Source: Corynebacterium sp. Marseille-P4321 (GTDB lineage Bacteria > Actinomycetota > Actinomycetes > Mycobacteriales > Mycobacteriaceae). Taken from it: 64,000 bases of DNA. Location of the stretch: assembly GCF_903645305.1 (NCBI RefSeq), contig NZ_CAHJXO010000001.1, positions 558,001 through 622,000 on the forward strand, written 5' to 3'. Both the position numbers and the translations under genes were made by a program. Below are positions 18,706 to 28,092 of this stretch, piece after piece. The notes below the pieces were generated by a model. That model did no database searches. It was not told where the DNA came from and saw only the letters and a list, made by a program, of their open reading frames with translations. The stretch's first letter is position 1. Each line of letters starts with the position of its first letter.

Positions 18706-20085
18706 GTGAAGACATCCGTCGAAAAGCTCAGCGACACCCGCGTCAAGCTGAACGTCAGCGTGCCGTTCGACGAGCTGGGCAAGGAGATCGACCAGGCGTA
18801 CGCGGCCATCGCCCAGCAGGTCGCCATCCCGGGCTTCCGTCGCGGTAAGGCACCGCGTCAGCTTATCGACGCGCGCTTCGGCCGCGGCCCGATCCTCGAG
18901 CAGGTTGTCAACGACATGCTGCCGACCCGCTACGAGCAGGCGCTCGAGGAGAACGAGTTGAACCCGCTCGGCCAGCCCGACATCGAGATCACGAAGATTG
19001 AGGACAACGATGTCGTTGAGTTCACGGCTGAAATGGATGTTCGCCCGGAGATCACCGTGCCGGACTTCTCCAAGATCGCGGTTACCGTTCCGGAGCTGAA
19101 GCTTGACGACGAGGCCGTGGACGCAGAGCTGGACACCCTGCGCGAGCGCTTCGGCGAGCTCAAGGACACCAAGCGCAAGCTGAAGAAGAACGACTTCGCA
19201 GTCATCGACCTCGAGGCGACCATTGACGGCGAGAAGATCGATGAGGTCTCGGCTGAGGGCCTGACCTACCAGATCGGCTCCGACGACCTGATGGACGGCC
19301 TGGACAAGGCGGTCAAGGGGCTGAAGACCGGTGAGGATGCTGAGTTCACCACCGAGATCGCCTTCGGCGAGCACAAGGGCGAGGAAGCAACTGTGAAGGT
19401 CACTGTCCAGCAGACGAAGGAGCGCAAGCTGCCGGAGCTGGACGACGAGTTCGCGCAGATGGCATCCGAGTTCGACACTGTCGACGAGCTCCGCGAGAAC
19501 GCTAAGGCTCAGCTCGAGGAGAACGCGAAGGCGAAGCAGGCGGCCGACATTCGCGACGAGGTGCTCAAGGCCGCGCTGGCTGATTCCGAGTTCGCGTTGC
19601 CGGAGTCCGTGGTGGACGAGCAGGTGCACAACACGCTGCACCAGCTGCTCGGCCAGATGGCGCACGACGAGAACGCGCTCGCCCAGCTGCTTGAGGCGCA
19701 GGGCACCACCCGCGAGGAGTTTGACCAGCAGAACCGCGAGCAGGCCGAGGAGTCTGTGCGCACCCAGCTGTTCCTCGACGCTGTGGCAGAGCAGGAGCAG
19801 CCGGAGGTTTCCCAGCAGGAGCTCACCGACCACATCCTGTTCACTGCGCAGTCCTACGGCATGGACCCGAACCAGTTCGTGGCCCAGCTGCAGCAGTCCG
19901 GCCAGATCGGCAACCTGTTCTCCGACGTGCGCCGTGGCAAGGCTCTGGCGATTGCTATCTCGCGCACCTCTGTGAAGGACGAGGCAGGCAACGAGATCGA
20001 TCCGAACGAGTACTTCGGCGAGATCGAGGACGAGGACCTCGAGGACCTCGAGGACCTCGAGGACACCGCCGCAGAGGAGAACTAA
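18706..20085 (+). CDS. tig: Trigger factor
   Basis: A 459-residue ribosome-bound chaperone and peptidyl-prolyl isomerase for nascent proteins. The ribosome-binding motif GFRRGKAP is at residues 43-50. The PPIase domain follows ([33 protein letters not shown]), then the long helical C-terminal domain. The acidic tail contains [11 protein letters not shown], encoded by a 9-base tandem repeat at 20032-20058. The start has GGAG about 8 bases upstream. A terminator follows, separating it from clpP1. Confidence 0.97.
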   Translation: MKTSVEKLSDTRVKLNVSVPFDELGKEIDQAYAAIAQQVAIPGFRRGKAPRQLIDARFGRGPILEQVVNDMLPTRYEQALEENELNPLGQPDIEITKIEDNDVVEFTAEMDVRPEITVPDFSKIAVTVPELKLDDEAVDAELDTLRERFGELKDTKRKLKKNDFAVIDLEATIDGEKIDEVSAEGLTYQIGSDDLMDGLDKAVKGLKTGEDAEFTTEIAFGEHKGEEATVKVTVQQTKERKLPELDDEFAQMASEFDTVDELRENAKAQLEENAKAKQAADIRDEVLKAALADSEFALPESVVDEQVHNTLHQLLGQMAHDENALAQLLEAQGTTREEFDQQNREQAEESVRTQLFLDAVAEQEQPEVSQQELTDHILFTAQSYGMDPNQFVAQLQQSGQIGNLFSDVRRGKALAIAISRTSVKDEAGNEIDPNEYFGEIEDEDLEDLEDLEDTAAEEN

Positions 20086-20114
20086 GCCCCCGAGGCCTCC
20101 AAGAGGCTTCACGC

Positions 20115-20148
20115 CAGCCAGCAGCCGCATCGGTTGCTGGCTGTTTTT
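20115..20148 (+). terminator. Rho-independent terminator of tig
   Basis: A 12-bp stem (CAGCCAGCAGCC with GGTTGCTGGCTG, one G-T pair), a 5-base loop and a run of five T residues. Confidence 0.92.
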
Positions 20149-20232
20149 CTGCGTGGGACGCCAAAACCGAATGGTCCGCCACCCACCCTCGCCCGGTTGA
20201 CGGGCATGCCGCGTGCCCACACACGAAGTGCC

Positions 20233-20250
20233 CGTACGCCGGTAGCGAAC
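20233..20250 (+). promoter_or_regulatory. ClgR-type operator upstream of clpP1
   Basis: The 18-base site CGTACGCCGGTAGCGAAC keeps the two defining blocks CGC and GCG in the spacing of the ClgR consensus WNNWCGCYNANRGCGWWS, with mismatches at the first W and the central A. ClgR activates clpP1P2 and clpC in C. glutamicum. The site lies about 90 bases before clpP1, which suits an activator. Confidence 0.6.
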
Positions 20251-20340
20251 ATGGCGCTCGGAAAGGGTTGCTGTGGGAACAGGCAAGTAGGGTGGGGACG
20301 TTACTGGTTAAAACAACCGATATGAAAAGGAGCGTCTGTA

Positions 20341-20934
20341 ATGACTTCCCCGACTCAAGGAATGAACCTGGGCGACTCGGTCTACGAGCGTCTTCTGCGG
20401 GAGCGCATTATCTTCCTCGGCCAGCAGGTGGACGACGAGATCGCCAACAAGCTGTGCGCCCAGATTTTGCTGCTGTCCGCTGAGGATCCGACGCGTGACA
20501 TCAACCTTTACATCAACTCGCCGGGCGGTTCTGTCACTGCGGGTATGGCGATTTACGACACGATGAAGTACTCGCCGTGCGACATCGCCACCTACGGCAT
20601 GGGCCTGGCTGCCTCGATGGGCCAGTTCCTGCTCTCTGGCGGCACGAAGGGGAAGCGCTTTGCGCTGCCCCACGCGCGCATCATGATGCACCAGCCGTCC
20701 GCAGGCGTTGGCGGCACCGCGGCAGACATCGCTATCCAGGCCGAGCAGTTTGCGGCCACGAAGCGCGAGATGGCGGAGCTCATCGCGGAGCACACCGGTC
20801 AGAGCTTCGAGCAGATCACGAAGGATTCGGACCGCGACCGTTGGTTCACTGCCCAGGAGGCACGCGACTACGGCATCGTTGACCATGTCATTGAGAACGC
20901 AGCCCAGGCGGGCGAGCACTCCATCGGCGAGTAA
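20341..20934 (+). CDS. clpP1: ATP-dependent Clp protease proteolytic subunit 1
   Basis: A 197-residue serine peptidase of the Clp core. The catalytic Ser is at 92 (GLAASMGQ), His at 117 (MMHQP) and Asp in DSDRDRW. INSPGGSV forms the substrate strand. It starts at ATG after GGAGCG and is followed 31 bases later by clpP2. In actinobacteria the two ClpP types form one mixed tetradecamer. Preceded by a ClgR-type operator. Confidence 0.97.
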   Translation: MTSPTQGMNLGDSVYERLLRERIIFLGQQVDDEIANKLCAQILLLSAEDPTRDINLYINSPGGSVTAGMAIYDTMKYSPCDIATYGMGLAASMGQFLLSGGTKGKRFALPHARIMMHQPSAGVGGTAADIAIQAEQFAATKREMAELIAEHTGQSFEQITKDSDRDRWFTAQEARDYGIVDHVIENAAQAGEHSIGE

Positions 20935-20965
20935 TTAGGCAATCACGAGAAGGAGAAACCCCACT

Positions 20966-21586
20966 ATGACGTTCCAAATGCCCAACTCCCGCTACGTGCT
21001 GCCGCAGTTCTTGGAGGAAACGAGCTTCGGCACGAAGCAGATCGATCCGTACGGCAAGCTGTTTGAGGAGCGCATCGTCTTCCTCGGCACCCAGGTGGAC
21101 GACACTTCCGCTAACGACATCATGGCGCAGCTTTTGGTGCTGGAGTCCCAGGACCCGGACCGCGACATCACGATGTACATCAATTCGCCGGGCGGCTCTT
21201 TTACTGCGCTGATGGCTATCTACGACACGATGCAGTACGTTCGCCCCGACGTGCAGACGGTCTGCCTCGGTCAGGCCGCCTCTGCGGCAGCGGTGATCCT
21301 TGCTGCTGGTGCGAAGGGCAAGCGTGCGGCGCTGCCAAACTCGCGTGTGCTGATCCACCAGCCGGCCACCCAGGGCACGCAGGGTCAGGTGTCTGACCTG
21401 GAGATCCAGGCCGCCGAGATCGAGCGCATGCGTCGCCTGATGGAGGAGACGCTGTCGCACCACACCGGTCGCACGGCAGAGCAGGTTCGCATTGACACGG
21501 ACCGCGACAAGATTCTCACCGCGCAGGAGGCCGTGGAGTACGGCATCATCGACCAGGTCTTCGATTACCGCAAGCTCAACGCTTAA
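20966..21586 (+). CDS. clpP2: ATP-dependent Clp protease proteolytic subunit 2
   Basis: A 206-residue second Clp peptidase subunit. The catalytic Ser is at 106 (GQAASAAA), His at 131 (LIHQP) and Asp in DTDRDK. SD is AGAAGGAG. The TAA stop (21584-21586) lies inside the 8-base target duplication of the insertion sequence that starts three bases later. The protein is therefore complete, but its original terminator now lies about 1.5 kb away, at 23091-23117. Confidence 0.97.
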   Translation: MTFQMPNSRYVLPQFLEETSFGTKQIDPYGKLFEERIVFLGTQVDDTSANDIMAQLLVLESQDPDRDITMYINSPGGSFTALMAIYDTMQYVRPDVQTVCLGQAASAAAVILAAGAKGKRAALPNSRVLIHQPATQGTQGQVSDLEIQAAEIERMRRLMEETLSHHTGRTAEQVRIDTDRDKILTAQEAVEYGIIDQVFDYRKLNA

Positions 21587-21588
21587 GA

Positions 21589-23034
21589 GGCTCTTCGTGA
21601 TTGGGAGTGCGTAGGTTGTTTCTAGGCCCCTGGGGTGTGGCACAAGATATGGGGGTCCTTGCTGCGTTAAGGATGTAGGTGTTCAAGCCAATCCACAACA
21701 CAACAAGGACCCTGCGATGCAGCCTAGTTCCAACATCGTCGCCGACACCATTTGCCGCACCGCGGAGCTCGGCCTGGCGATCACGAATGCCGCGCACAAC
21801 GATGAGTGCACCGTCATCGAGTGCGAAGCTCTCGCCCCGATCAACGCGTGCCCCGCATGCGACCGGCCTGGTGTGCTGCGCGATCACGCCCACCGTGAAC
21901 TGGTGGATTTGCCTGTCGTCGGGTTTCCCACGAAGCTGCGGGTGCGCCTGCCGCGGTATGTGTGCACCAACCAGGTGTGCCCGAAGAGGGTCTTCCGGGC
22001 TTCTCTTGCATGTGCTGATGACCGCTCGAAGGTCACCCACCGGGTGGTGCGCTGGATCCTACAGCGTTTAGCGATCGACCGGATGAGTGTTGCCGCCACC
22101 GCCAAGGCACTCGGTATCGGCTGGCAGTTGACATGCGATTTGGCTCTTTCTATGGCCAGGGAGCTCGTCGCTGACCCCGACCATTTGGCTGGGGTGCGCA
22201 TCATCGGGGTTGATGAGCACAAATGGGCCCACAACCGGCGTGCGGCTGGCGGCGGGTTCGTCACCGTGATCGTGGATATGACCCACCAGCACACCGGTCA
22301 ACCCGCCAGGTTGCTTGATGTCATACCGGGCAGAAGTGCGCACGTGCTCACCAGGTGGATCAACCAACGCCCGAAGGCGTTCCGTGACCAGGTGGAGGTG
22401 ATCACCATGGATGGGTTTCAGGGCTACGCCACCGCAGCCGATGAGGCGCTTCCGCAGGCTACGCGGGTGATGGATCCGTTTCATGTGGTGCGTCTTGCTG
22501 GCGACAAAGTCACCTCGTGTAGGCAGCGGTTGCAGCGTGAAACCTATGGTCGGCGCGGTAGAACCAACGACCCCTTGTATAAGAACCGTCGCACCATGCT
22601 CACCCGCATCGACCTTTTAACCGGCGAGCAGCAACATCGCCTGGATGCGTTGTTCAACTACGATGACGATTACGCCGTGCTGCAAGAAACATGGCTGGTG
22701 TACCAAGAGATCATCGACTGCTACGACGACCCGAATAAGCGGCGTGCGAAAACCAAGATGCGCAGATTAATCGACAGGCTGCGCGGGCTTCGTCAAGCCG
22801 GGCTAACGGAGCTTGCCCAACTCGGGCGCAGCCTGCACAAGCGGCGCACCGACATCCTCGCATTTTTCGACATCGGCGCCTCCAACGGCCCGGTCGAAGC
22901 CATCAACGGGCGCCTTGAGCACCTGCGCGGCATCGCACTCGGGTTCCGCAACATCAACCACTACATCTTGCGGTGCCTGATCCACTCCGGAGGCCTGCAA
23001 CCCAAGATCAACGCACTCTAAAACGCGAAGAGCC
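21589..23034 (+). mobile_element. Complete ISL3-family insertion sequence
   Basis: 1446 bp bounded by imperfect inverted repeats of 23 bases (left 21589-21611 beginning GGCTCTTCG, right 23012-23034 ending CGAAGAGCC, 19 of 23 matching). It is flanked by a perfect 8-base direct repeat GCTTAAGA at 21581-21588 and 23035-23042. An 8-base target duplication and GGCTCTTCG ends are typical of the ISL3 family. It carries one intact transposase gene in the same direction as clpP2, so it is probably young and potentially active. Confidence 0.95.
21717..23021 (+). CDS. ISL3 family transposase
   Basis: A 434-residue DDE transposase. The N-terminal zinc-binding region is clear (CPACDR, then CTNQVCPKRVF). 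A helix-turn-helix segment follows (MSVAATAKALGIGW). The catalytic core runs from IIGVDEHKWAHN (first Asp) through VITMDGFQGYATAADEALP (second Asp) to NGPVEAINGRLEHLRGIALGF (Glu), as in ISL3 transposases. The frame is uninterrupted to a TAA within the right inverted repeat. Confidence 0.96.
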   Translation: MQPSSNIVADTICRTAELGLAITNAAHNDECTVIECEALAPINACPACDRPGVLRDHAHRELVDLPVVGFPTKLRVRLPRYVCTNQVCPKRVFRASLACADDRSKVTHRVVRWILQRLAIDRMSVAATAKALGIGWQLTCDLALSMARELVADPDHLAGVRIIGVDEHKWAHNRRAAGGGFVTVIVDMTHQHTGQPARLLDVIPGRSAHVLTRWINQRPKAFRDQVEVITMDGFQGYATAADEALPQATRVMDPFHVVRLAGDKVTSCRQRLQRETYGRRGRTNDPLYKNRRTMLTRIDLLTGEQQHRLDALFNYDDDYAVLQETWLVYQEIIDCYDDPNKRRAKTKMRRLIDRLRGLRQAGLTELAQLGRSLHKRRTDILAFFDIGASNGPVEAINGRLEHLRGIALGFRNINHYILRCLIHSGGLQPKINAL

Positions 23035-23049
23035 GCTTAAGAGCACATT

Positions 23050-23060
23050 GCTTATCGACG
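23050..23060 (+). repeat. Intergenic copy of the GCTTATCGACG repeat
   Basis: An exact 11-mer between the IS and the terminator, with extended flanks (GAGCACATT before, CCTCCGG after). It lies outside any gene, which argues that the repeat is selected as DNA and not as an encoded peptide. Confidence 0.9.
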
Positions 23061-23090
23061 CCTCCGGTGCCCCACCCCGCACCTAAAGGA

Positions 23091-23117
23091 AAACGCCCGG
23101 CTTTTCGCCGGGCGTTT
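23091..23117. terminator. Bidirectional rho-independent terminator
   Basis: An 11-bp perfect stem (AAACGCCCGGC with GCCGGGCGTTT) and a 5-base loop. It was the original clpP2 terminator and also ends the convergent lipoprotein gene. Read on the minus strand it finishes in TTTT. Confidence 0.9.
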
Positions 23118-23156
23118 CGCGTACCGCGTGGAGAGCCCGCGGTGACTCGCGCGGGG

Positions 23157-23786
23157 CTAGGGGCAGTACTCCACGGCGTTGCGGATCGCCTCTGGAGCGT
23201 CCTGGAAATCGTCGCGGTGCCAGCATGGGCCGTCCGGGTAGCCAGCCGGGTCGATGGTCACCCACTCGCCACCCTCGGCGACCCAGTAGAAGTCCTGGTT
23301 GTCCCTCGGCGTGACGGTGCGGGCCCACTGCCTGTCGCAGAAGGTGCTGTACTCCTCGTCCGGGCCGTGGTTGCTCTGCGTGGGCCACGGGCAGGCGGCG
23401 CCGGGCTGCTCCGGACGCGCGTTGTTATTCTGCGGTGCCGGTGCGGGAGCCGGCGCGGGGCGGTACGTCGTGGTGCCCGGGCGTGAGCCGGAGTTCGACC
23501 GCGTGGAGGTGCGCGTCGACGACCGCGTCGTGGTGGATGTAGACGACGAGGTTGAAGATGACGTGGTGGTGGACGTGGTGGTCTCGTCCTCGTCTTCGTC
23601 TTCTTCGTCCTCGTCATCTGCCGCGGTGGTGGTCGGCGTCGGCGTCGGGGTCGTGCTCGTTTGGGGGAAATCCAGCACTGGCTCAGCGATGCGAATCTCT
23701 TCCTCGTCGCTTCCGCCGCACCCTGTCAACAGGGACGCGGAAAGAGCAGCGGTGGCGATCGCGGTGAGAGCTCGGCTGCGGTTCAC
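23157..23786 (-). CDS. Secreted lipoprotein with acidic and Ser/Thr-rich linker
   Basis: A 209-residue lipoprotein of unknown function. The signal peptide ends in LLTGC (Cys about residue 23). A long low-complexity linker follows: TPTPTPTTT, a DEDEEDEDEDE acidic run, then a Ser/Thr stretch and a PAPAPAP run. It ends in a compact C-terminal domain with Cys pairs and many Trp residues (CPWPTQSNHGPDEEYSTFC, GPCWHRDDF). I chose the GTG at 23786 because AAAGGA precedes it by about 10 bases. The C-terminal domain looks extracellular and disulphide-bonded. Confidence 0.8.
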   Translation of the reverse strand: MNRSRALTAIATAALSASLLTGCGGSDEEEIRIAEPVLDFPQTSTTPTPTPTTTAADDEDEEDEDEDETTTSTTTSSSTSSSTSTTTRSSTRTSTRSNSGSRPGTTTYRPAPAPAPAPQNNNARPEQPGAACPWPTQSNHGPDEEYSTFCDRQWARTVTPRDNQDFYWVAEGGEWVTIDPAGYPDGPCWHRDDFQDAPEAIRNAVEYCP

Positions 23787-23834
23787 GGGTGGTGGGTTCC
23801 TTTCCAAACAGTTGAACGTGTACAGGCTATCCCA

Positions 23835-24602
23835 TTACTCGCCGAGAAACCGCGTCAGCGCCAGATTGACTGCCTCTGGATTCTCCACGGCGACTTGGTG
23901 GGACCCAGGATCAATCACTTCGGATTCAACTGGGCCTGACACTCCAGCAGCGATTTTCGCTAGCTCGTCGGGCCCTGTCGATGGGTCGGAGGCGCCCGCG
24001 ATCGTGAGCACCGGGCAGGTGATCTGCGCAAGGTCGCCCTCGAAGTCCCAGGTAGCTAGTGCGTCGCCGTTTTGCGCGTAGCCTTCGTCGTCAATGCTGC
24101 AAACCATCTCGCGCACCCACTCCACTACGTCTGCGTGCTGCGAGCGGAAATCGTCGGTAAACCAGTTCTGCATCATCCCGTCTGCGAGCGCCTGGGTGCC
24201 CTCCTCACGCGCGGTGGTGGTCTTTTCAGCCCACTTTTCCTCACCGCCGAGGAACGTTGCAGTGGCGCAGAAAACCGCCTTGTCCACGCGGCCGCTGTGC
24301 GCGGCGAGCCACTGGGCGATGGCGCCGCCCAGTGAAAGGCCAACGACCTTGAAGCGGTCCACCCCGGCGGCGTCGAGTGCGGCCAGGACATCCCGGCCAA
24401 GGTCGGCGACCCCCTGCGGGCTCGTTGCAGGGGTCTCGGATGCGCCGTGCCCGCGGTGATCTACCGTGACCACGCGATGGGTCTTAGCCAGCTCGGGGAT
24501 CTGGGCGCGCCATGTCTCGTGGGTGGTGCCGATGGAGCTGAGCAGTACCACAGTGCTGGCCGCGTCTGGGTTGCCGTGTTCGGTGGTGTGAAGGTTAGTC
24601 AT
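23835..24602 (-). CDS. Alpha/beta hydrolase (3-oxoadipate enol-lactonase-like)
   Basis: A 255-residue alpha/beta hydrolase. VVTVDHRGHGASETP forms the oxyanion region, the nucleophile elbow is GLSLGG (Ser about 98), the acid is probably in GASDPSTGP, and the His is in DPGSHQVAVENP. The closest recognisable family is PcaD-like enol-lactonases, but no beta-ketoadipate genes are nearby, so the substrate is open. Of two ATGs, 24602 has a CACAAT hexamer 8 bases upstream. The alternative is 24611. Confidence 0.8.
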   Translation of the reverse strand: MTNLHTTEHGNPDAASTVVLLSSIGTTHETWRAQIPELAKTHRVVTVDHRGHGASETPATSPQGVADLGRDVLAALDAAGVDRFKVVGLSLGGAIAQWLAAHSGRVDKAVFCATATFLGGEEKWAEKTTTAREEGTQALADGMMQNWFTDDFRSQHADVVEWVREMVCSIDDEGYAQNGDALATWDFEGDLAQITCPVLTIAGASDPSTGPDELAKIAAGVSGPVESEVIDPGSHQVAVENPEAVNLALTRFLGE

Positions 24603-24755
24603 AGCTTCCATTGTGGCGTGAAAATGCGGGAAGGGTTATGCGTCGGCACGCGTTGTAGGGTGGTGGGAACCTCGGCGGGGGAGACCCTTAGTGAGAAAGT
24701 CGGCCTACTAAACTTGGTGGGCAACATTTGACGGAACAGGAGTAGATACGCGGTT

Positions 24756-26033
24756 ATGGCAAGCACCCACGACAGCGCCAGTCTTTTGAAGTGTTCCTTC
24801 TGCGGCAAGAGCCAGCAGCAGGTGCGCAAGCTCATTGCTGGCGGAGGTGTCTATATCTGCGACGAGTGCATTGAGCTGTGCAACGAGATTATTGAGGAGG
24901 AGCTGGCGGGCTCCCAGCGCGAAAAGGGCGGCGAAGAGGACCGTCTGCCGCGCCCGTCAGAAATCACGGCGTTTTTGAACGAGTACGTCATCGGACAAGA
25001 CACCGCTAAGAAGACTTTGGCGGTTGCGGTGTACAACCACTACAAGCGCATGCGGGCCGAGGAGTCCGTGGTGTCCAGCCGCAGCCGGGACGAGGACGTT
25101 GAGATTGCCAAATCGAACATCCTGCTGCTCGGCCCCACCGGTTCCGGTAAGACGTACCTTGCCCAGACGTTAGCGCGCATGCTCAACGTGCCGTTCGCAA
25201 TTGCGGATGCGACGAGCCTCACCGAGGCGGGCTACGTGGGCGAAGACGTGGAGAATATCCTGTTGAAGCTGCTGCAAGCCGCGGATTTCGATGTGAACCG
25301 CGCGCAGCACGGCATCATCTACGTCGACGAGGTGGACAAGATCTCGCGCAAGAGTGAGAACCCCTCGATCACCCGCGACGTTTCCGGTGAGGGCGTGCAG
25401 CAAGCTCTGCTGAAAATCTTGGAGGGCACCGTGGCGTCGGTGCCGCCGCAGGGTGGGCGCAAGCACCCGAACCAGGAATTCATTCAGGTGGATACCACCA
25501 ACATCTTGTTCATCGTGGCTGGCGCGTTCGCCGGGTTGGACAAGGTGGTCGCGGAGCGTGTGGGTAAGAAGGGCATCGGTTTCGGCGCGGAGATTGATTC
25601 CAAGGACGAGCGCGACGAGGCGAACCTGATGGCACAGGTGCAGCCGGGGGACTTGGTGAAGTTCGGGTTGATCCCGGAGTTCATCGGGCGTCTGCCCATC
25701 ATCGCCCACGTCGACGACCTGGATCGCGATTCTATGAAGCGCGTACTCACCGAGCCGAAGAACTCGCTTGTGAAGCAGTACGCGCGGCTGTTCGCGATGG
25801 ATGGCGCCCAGCTCACCATCACGGACGGGGCTCTCGGCGTGATCGCGGACAAGGCGGCGGAGCGCAAGACCGGTGCTCGCGGCCTGCGCGCGATCATGGA
25901 GGAGCTTTTGGTGCCGATCATGTACGAGCTGCCGGATAGAGAGCACGTCACCGAGGTCATTATCGACGAAGCCGCCGCCCGCGGGGAGGATGAGCCACGC
26001 TACGTCGAGGCTAAGGAGCAGCAGTCCGCGTAA
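24756..26033 (+). CDS. clpX: ATP-dependent Clp protease ATP-binding subunit ClpX
   Basis: A 425-residue AAA+ unfoldase that feeds ClpP. The N-terminal zinc domain has Cys13, Cys16 and CDEC at 35-38. Walker A GPTGSGKT is at about 126, Walker B is IIYVDEVDK, and the sensor and C-terminal domain end in [13 protein letters not shown]. It lies 3.2 kb from clpP2, separated by the insertion sequence, a lipoprotein gene and a hydrolase gene, both of the latter on the opposite strand. Confidence 0.98.
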   Translation: MASTHDSASLLKCSFCGKSQQQVRKLIAGGGVYICDECIELCNEIIEEELAGSQREKGGEEDRLPRPSEITAFLNEYVIGQDTAKKTLAVAVYNHYKRMRAEESVVSSRSRDEDVEIAKSNILLLGPTGSGKTYLAQTLARMLNVPFAIADATSLTEAGYVGEDVENILLKLLQAADFDVNRAQHGIIYVDEVDKISRKSENPSITRDVSGEGVQQALLKILEGTVASVPPQGGRKHPNQEFIQVDTTNILFIVAGAFAGLDKVVAERVGKKGIGFGAEIDSKDERDEANLMAQVQPGDLVKFGLIPEFIGRLPIIAHVDDLDRDSMKRVLTEPKNSLVKQYARLFAMDGAQLTITDGALGVIADKAAERKTGARGLRAIMEELLVPIMYELPDREHVTEVIIDEAAARGEDEPRYVEAKEQQSA

Positions 26034-26082
26034 CGCCAGCCGCTACGCCCCTGCTACACGCCCCTCCCACGCTGAGCTGCGC

Positions 26083-26850
26083 TCACACTAGGCGGCCGCC
26101 GTCGCCGTAGACGTCGGAGAAATCGCTCTGCGGCACCGCGTCATCCGGGTCGGGCGCGGACGCGGGCTGCACGTAGGAGTCGTAGCCCGCGCTCGGGATG
26201 TTCGAAGTCAAAAACGCGAGTACTGCGTCCACCACGAGCCGGCGGATCCCTTCAATGTTTCGGGTGTCTTCCACGTCGACCCGCCCCACGTGTAGCGCGG
26301 TAACGCCCGAGCCCACACGGAAAAAGCAGAGTGAAGTGGTGAGGATGAGCAGGTCGGCCGCGCTTACACCAGGGCGAAAGGCGCCGGCGTCTTGGCCGGC
26401 GAGCAGGAGCCGCTCGACGTGCAGCGTGACGTCGTTCGCCCCGGGCAGAAGCGCAGCTTCTTCGTCCTCCAGTACCGGGTCAACGTTCTCCCGGATCACA
26501 AGCCGCACCGCGTCGGGGTGCTCCATGAATGCGTAAAAGAGCGCGTCCGCGAAGCGGCGCATCCCTTCCACCGGCACCGCGTACGAGCGGTTCATGATGT
26601 CCTCCGGCGGGGCGAGCTGCGACAGCGCAAGGTGCAGCGCGCGCACGTACAGGCCTTTTTTGTCGCCGAAGTGGTAGTGAATCATGCGCTTGCTCATGCC
26701 CGTACCCTTCGCCAGGGCGTCAAGGCGGGTGCCGTCGTAGCCGCCCTCGGCAAACGCATGCAGTGCGGCCCGCACGACGTCGTCAGGCGATGCCTGCTCG
26801 GCCGGGGCGTGTGTCGCCCCAAACGGCGCGCTCGTCGGTGCACTGCTCAC
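26083..26850 (-). CDS. TetR family transcriptional regulator
   Basis: A 255-residue TetR-type repressor. The DNA-binding helix-turn-helix reads GYDGTRLDALAKGTGMSKRMIHYHFGDKKGLY, roughly residues 36-70. The long C-terminal ligand domain ends in a polar Asp/Pro-rich tail. GTG 26850 is preferred because AAGGAG lies 7 bases upstream. A GTG at 26865 lacks such a site. It is divergent from mdh across a 228-base gap, so it may control itself and possibly mdh. Ligand unknown. Confidence 0.85.
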   Translation of the reverse strand: MSSAPTSAPFGATHAPAEQASPDDVVRAALHAFAEGGYDGTRLDALAKGTGMSKRMIHYHFGDKKGLYVRALHLALSQLAPPEDIMNRSYAVPVEGMRRFADALFYAFMEHPDAVRLVIRENVDPVLEDEEAALLPGANDVTLHVERLLLAGQDAGAFRPGVSAADLLILTTSLCFFRVGSGVTALHVGRVDVEDTRNIEGIRRLVVDAVLAFLTSNIPSAGYDSYVQPASAPDPDDAVPQSDFSDVYGDGGRLV

Positions 26851-27006
26851 GGCCTTCTCCTTCACTCAATCCACCGTTCATCGTGCCTGAAAGGTAGGGC
26901 TGCGGTGGCAGAAGCGAAGGAATCCGCCTAGGCGGGGGTGATATTGCGCGATAGGTGGGGGGATATACCAACCGAGCGGGTGTACCTGTAGGCGAGTAGA
27001 TTTTAA

Positions 27007-28062
<1,056 letters not shown>

Positions 28063-28079
28063 CGCGTCGCGGCGCCGAC

Positions 28080-28085
28080 TAAGAT
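28080..28085 (+). promoter_or_regulatory. -10 hexamer that decides the valS start
   Basis: TAAGAT at 28080-28085 overlaps the first in-frame ATG (28084). Transcription would begin at about 28092, so the usable start is the GTG at 28093, 7 bases after the hexamer. This is the same arrangement as at many leaderless genes in this window. Confidence 0.6.
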
Positions 28086-28092
28086 GTTCGGC

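Noticed and set aside
21589-23034. Disruption of clpP2 by the insertion sequence
   Set aside because: The stop codon lies inside the left target duplication, so all 206 codons are intact.
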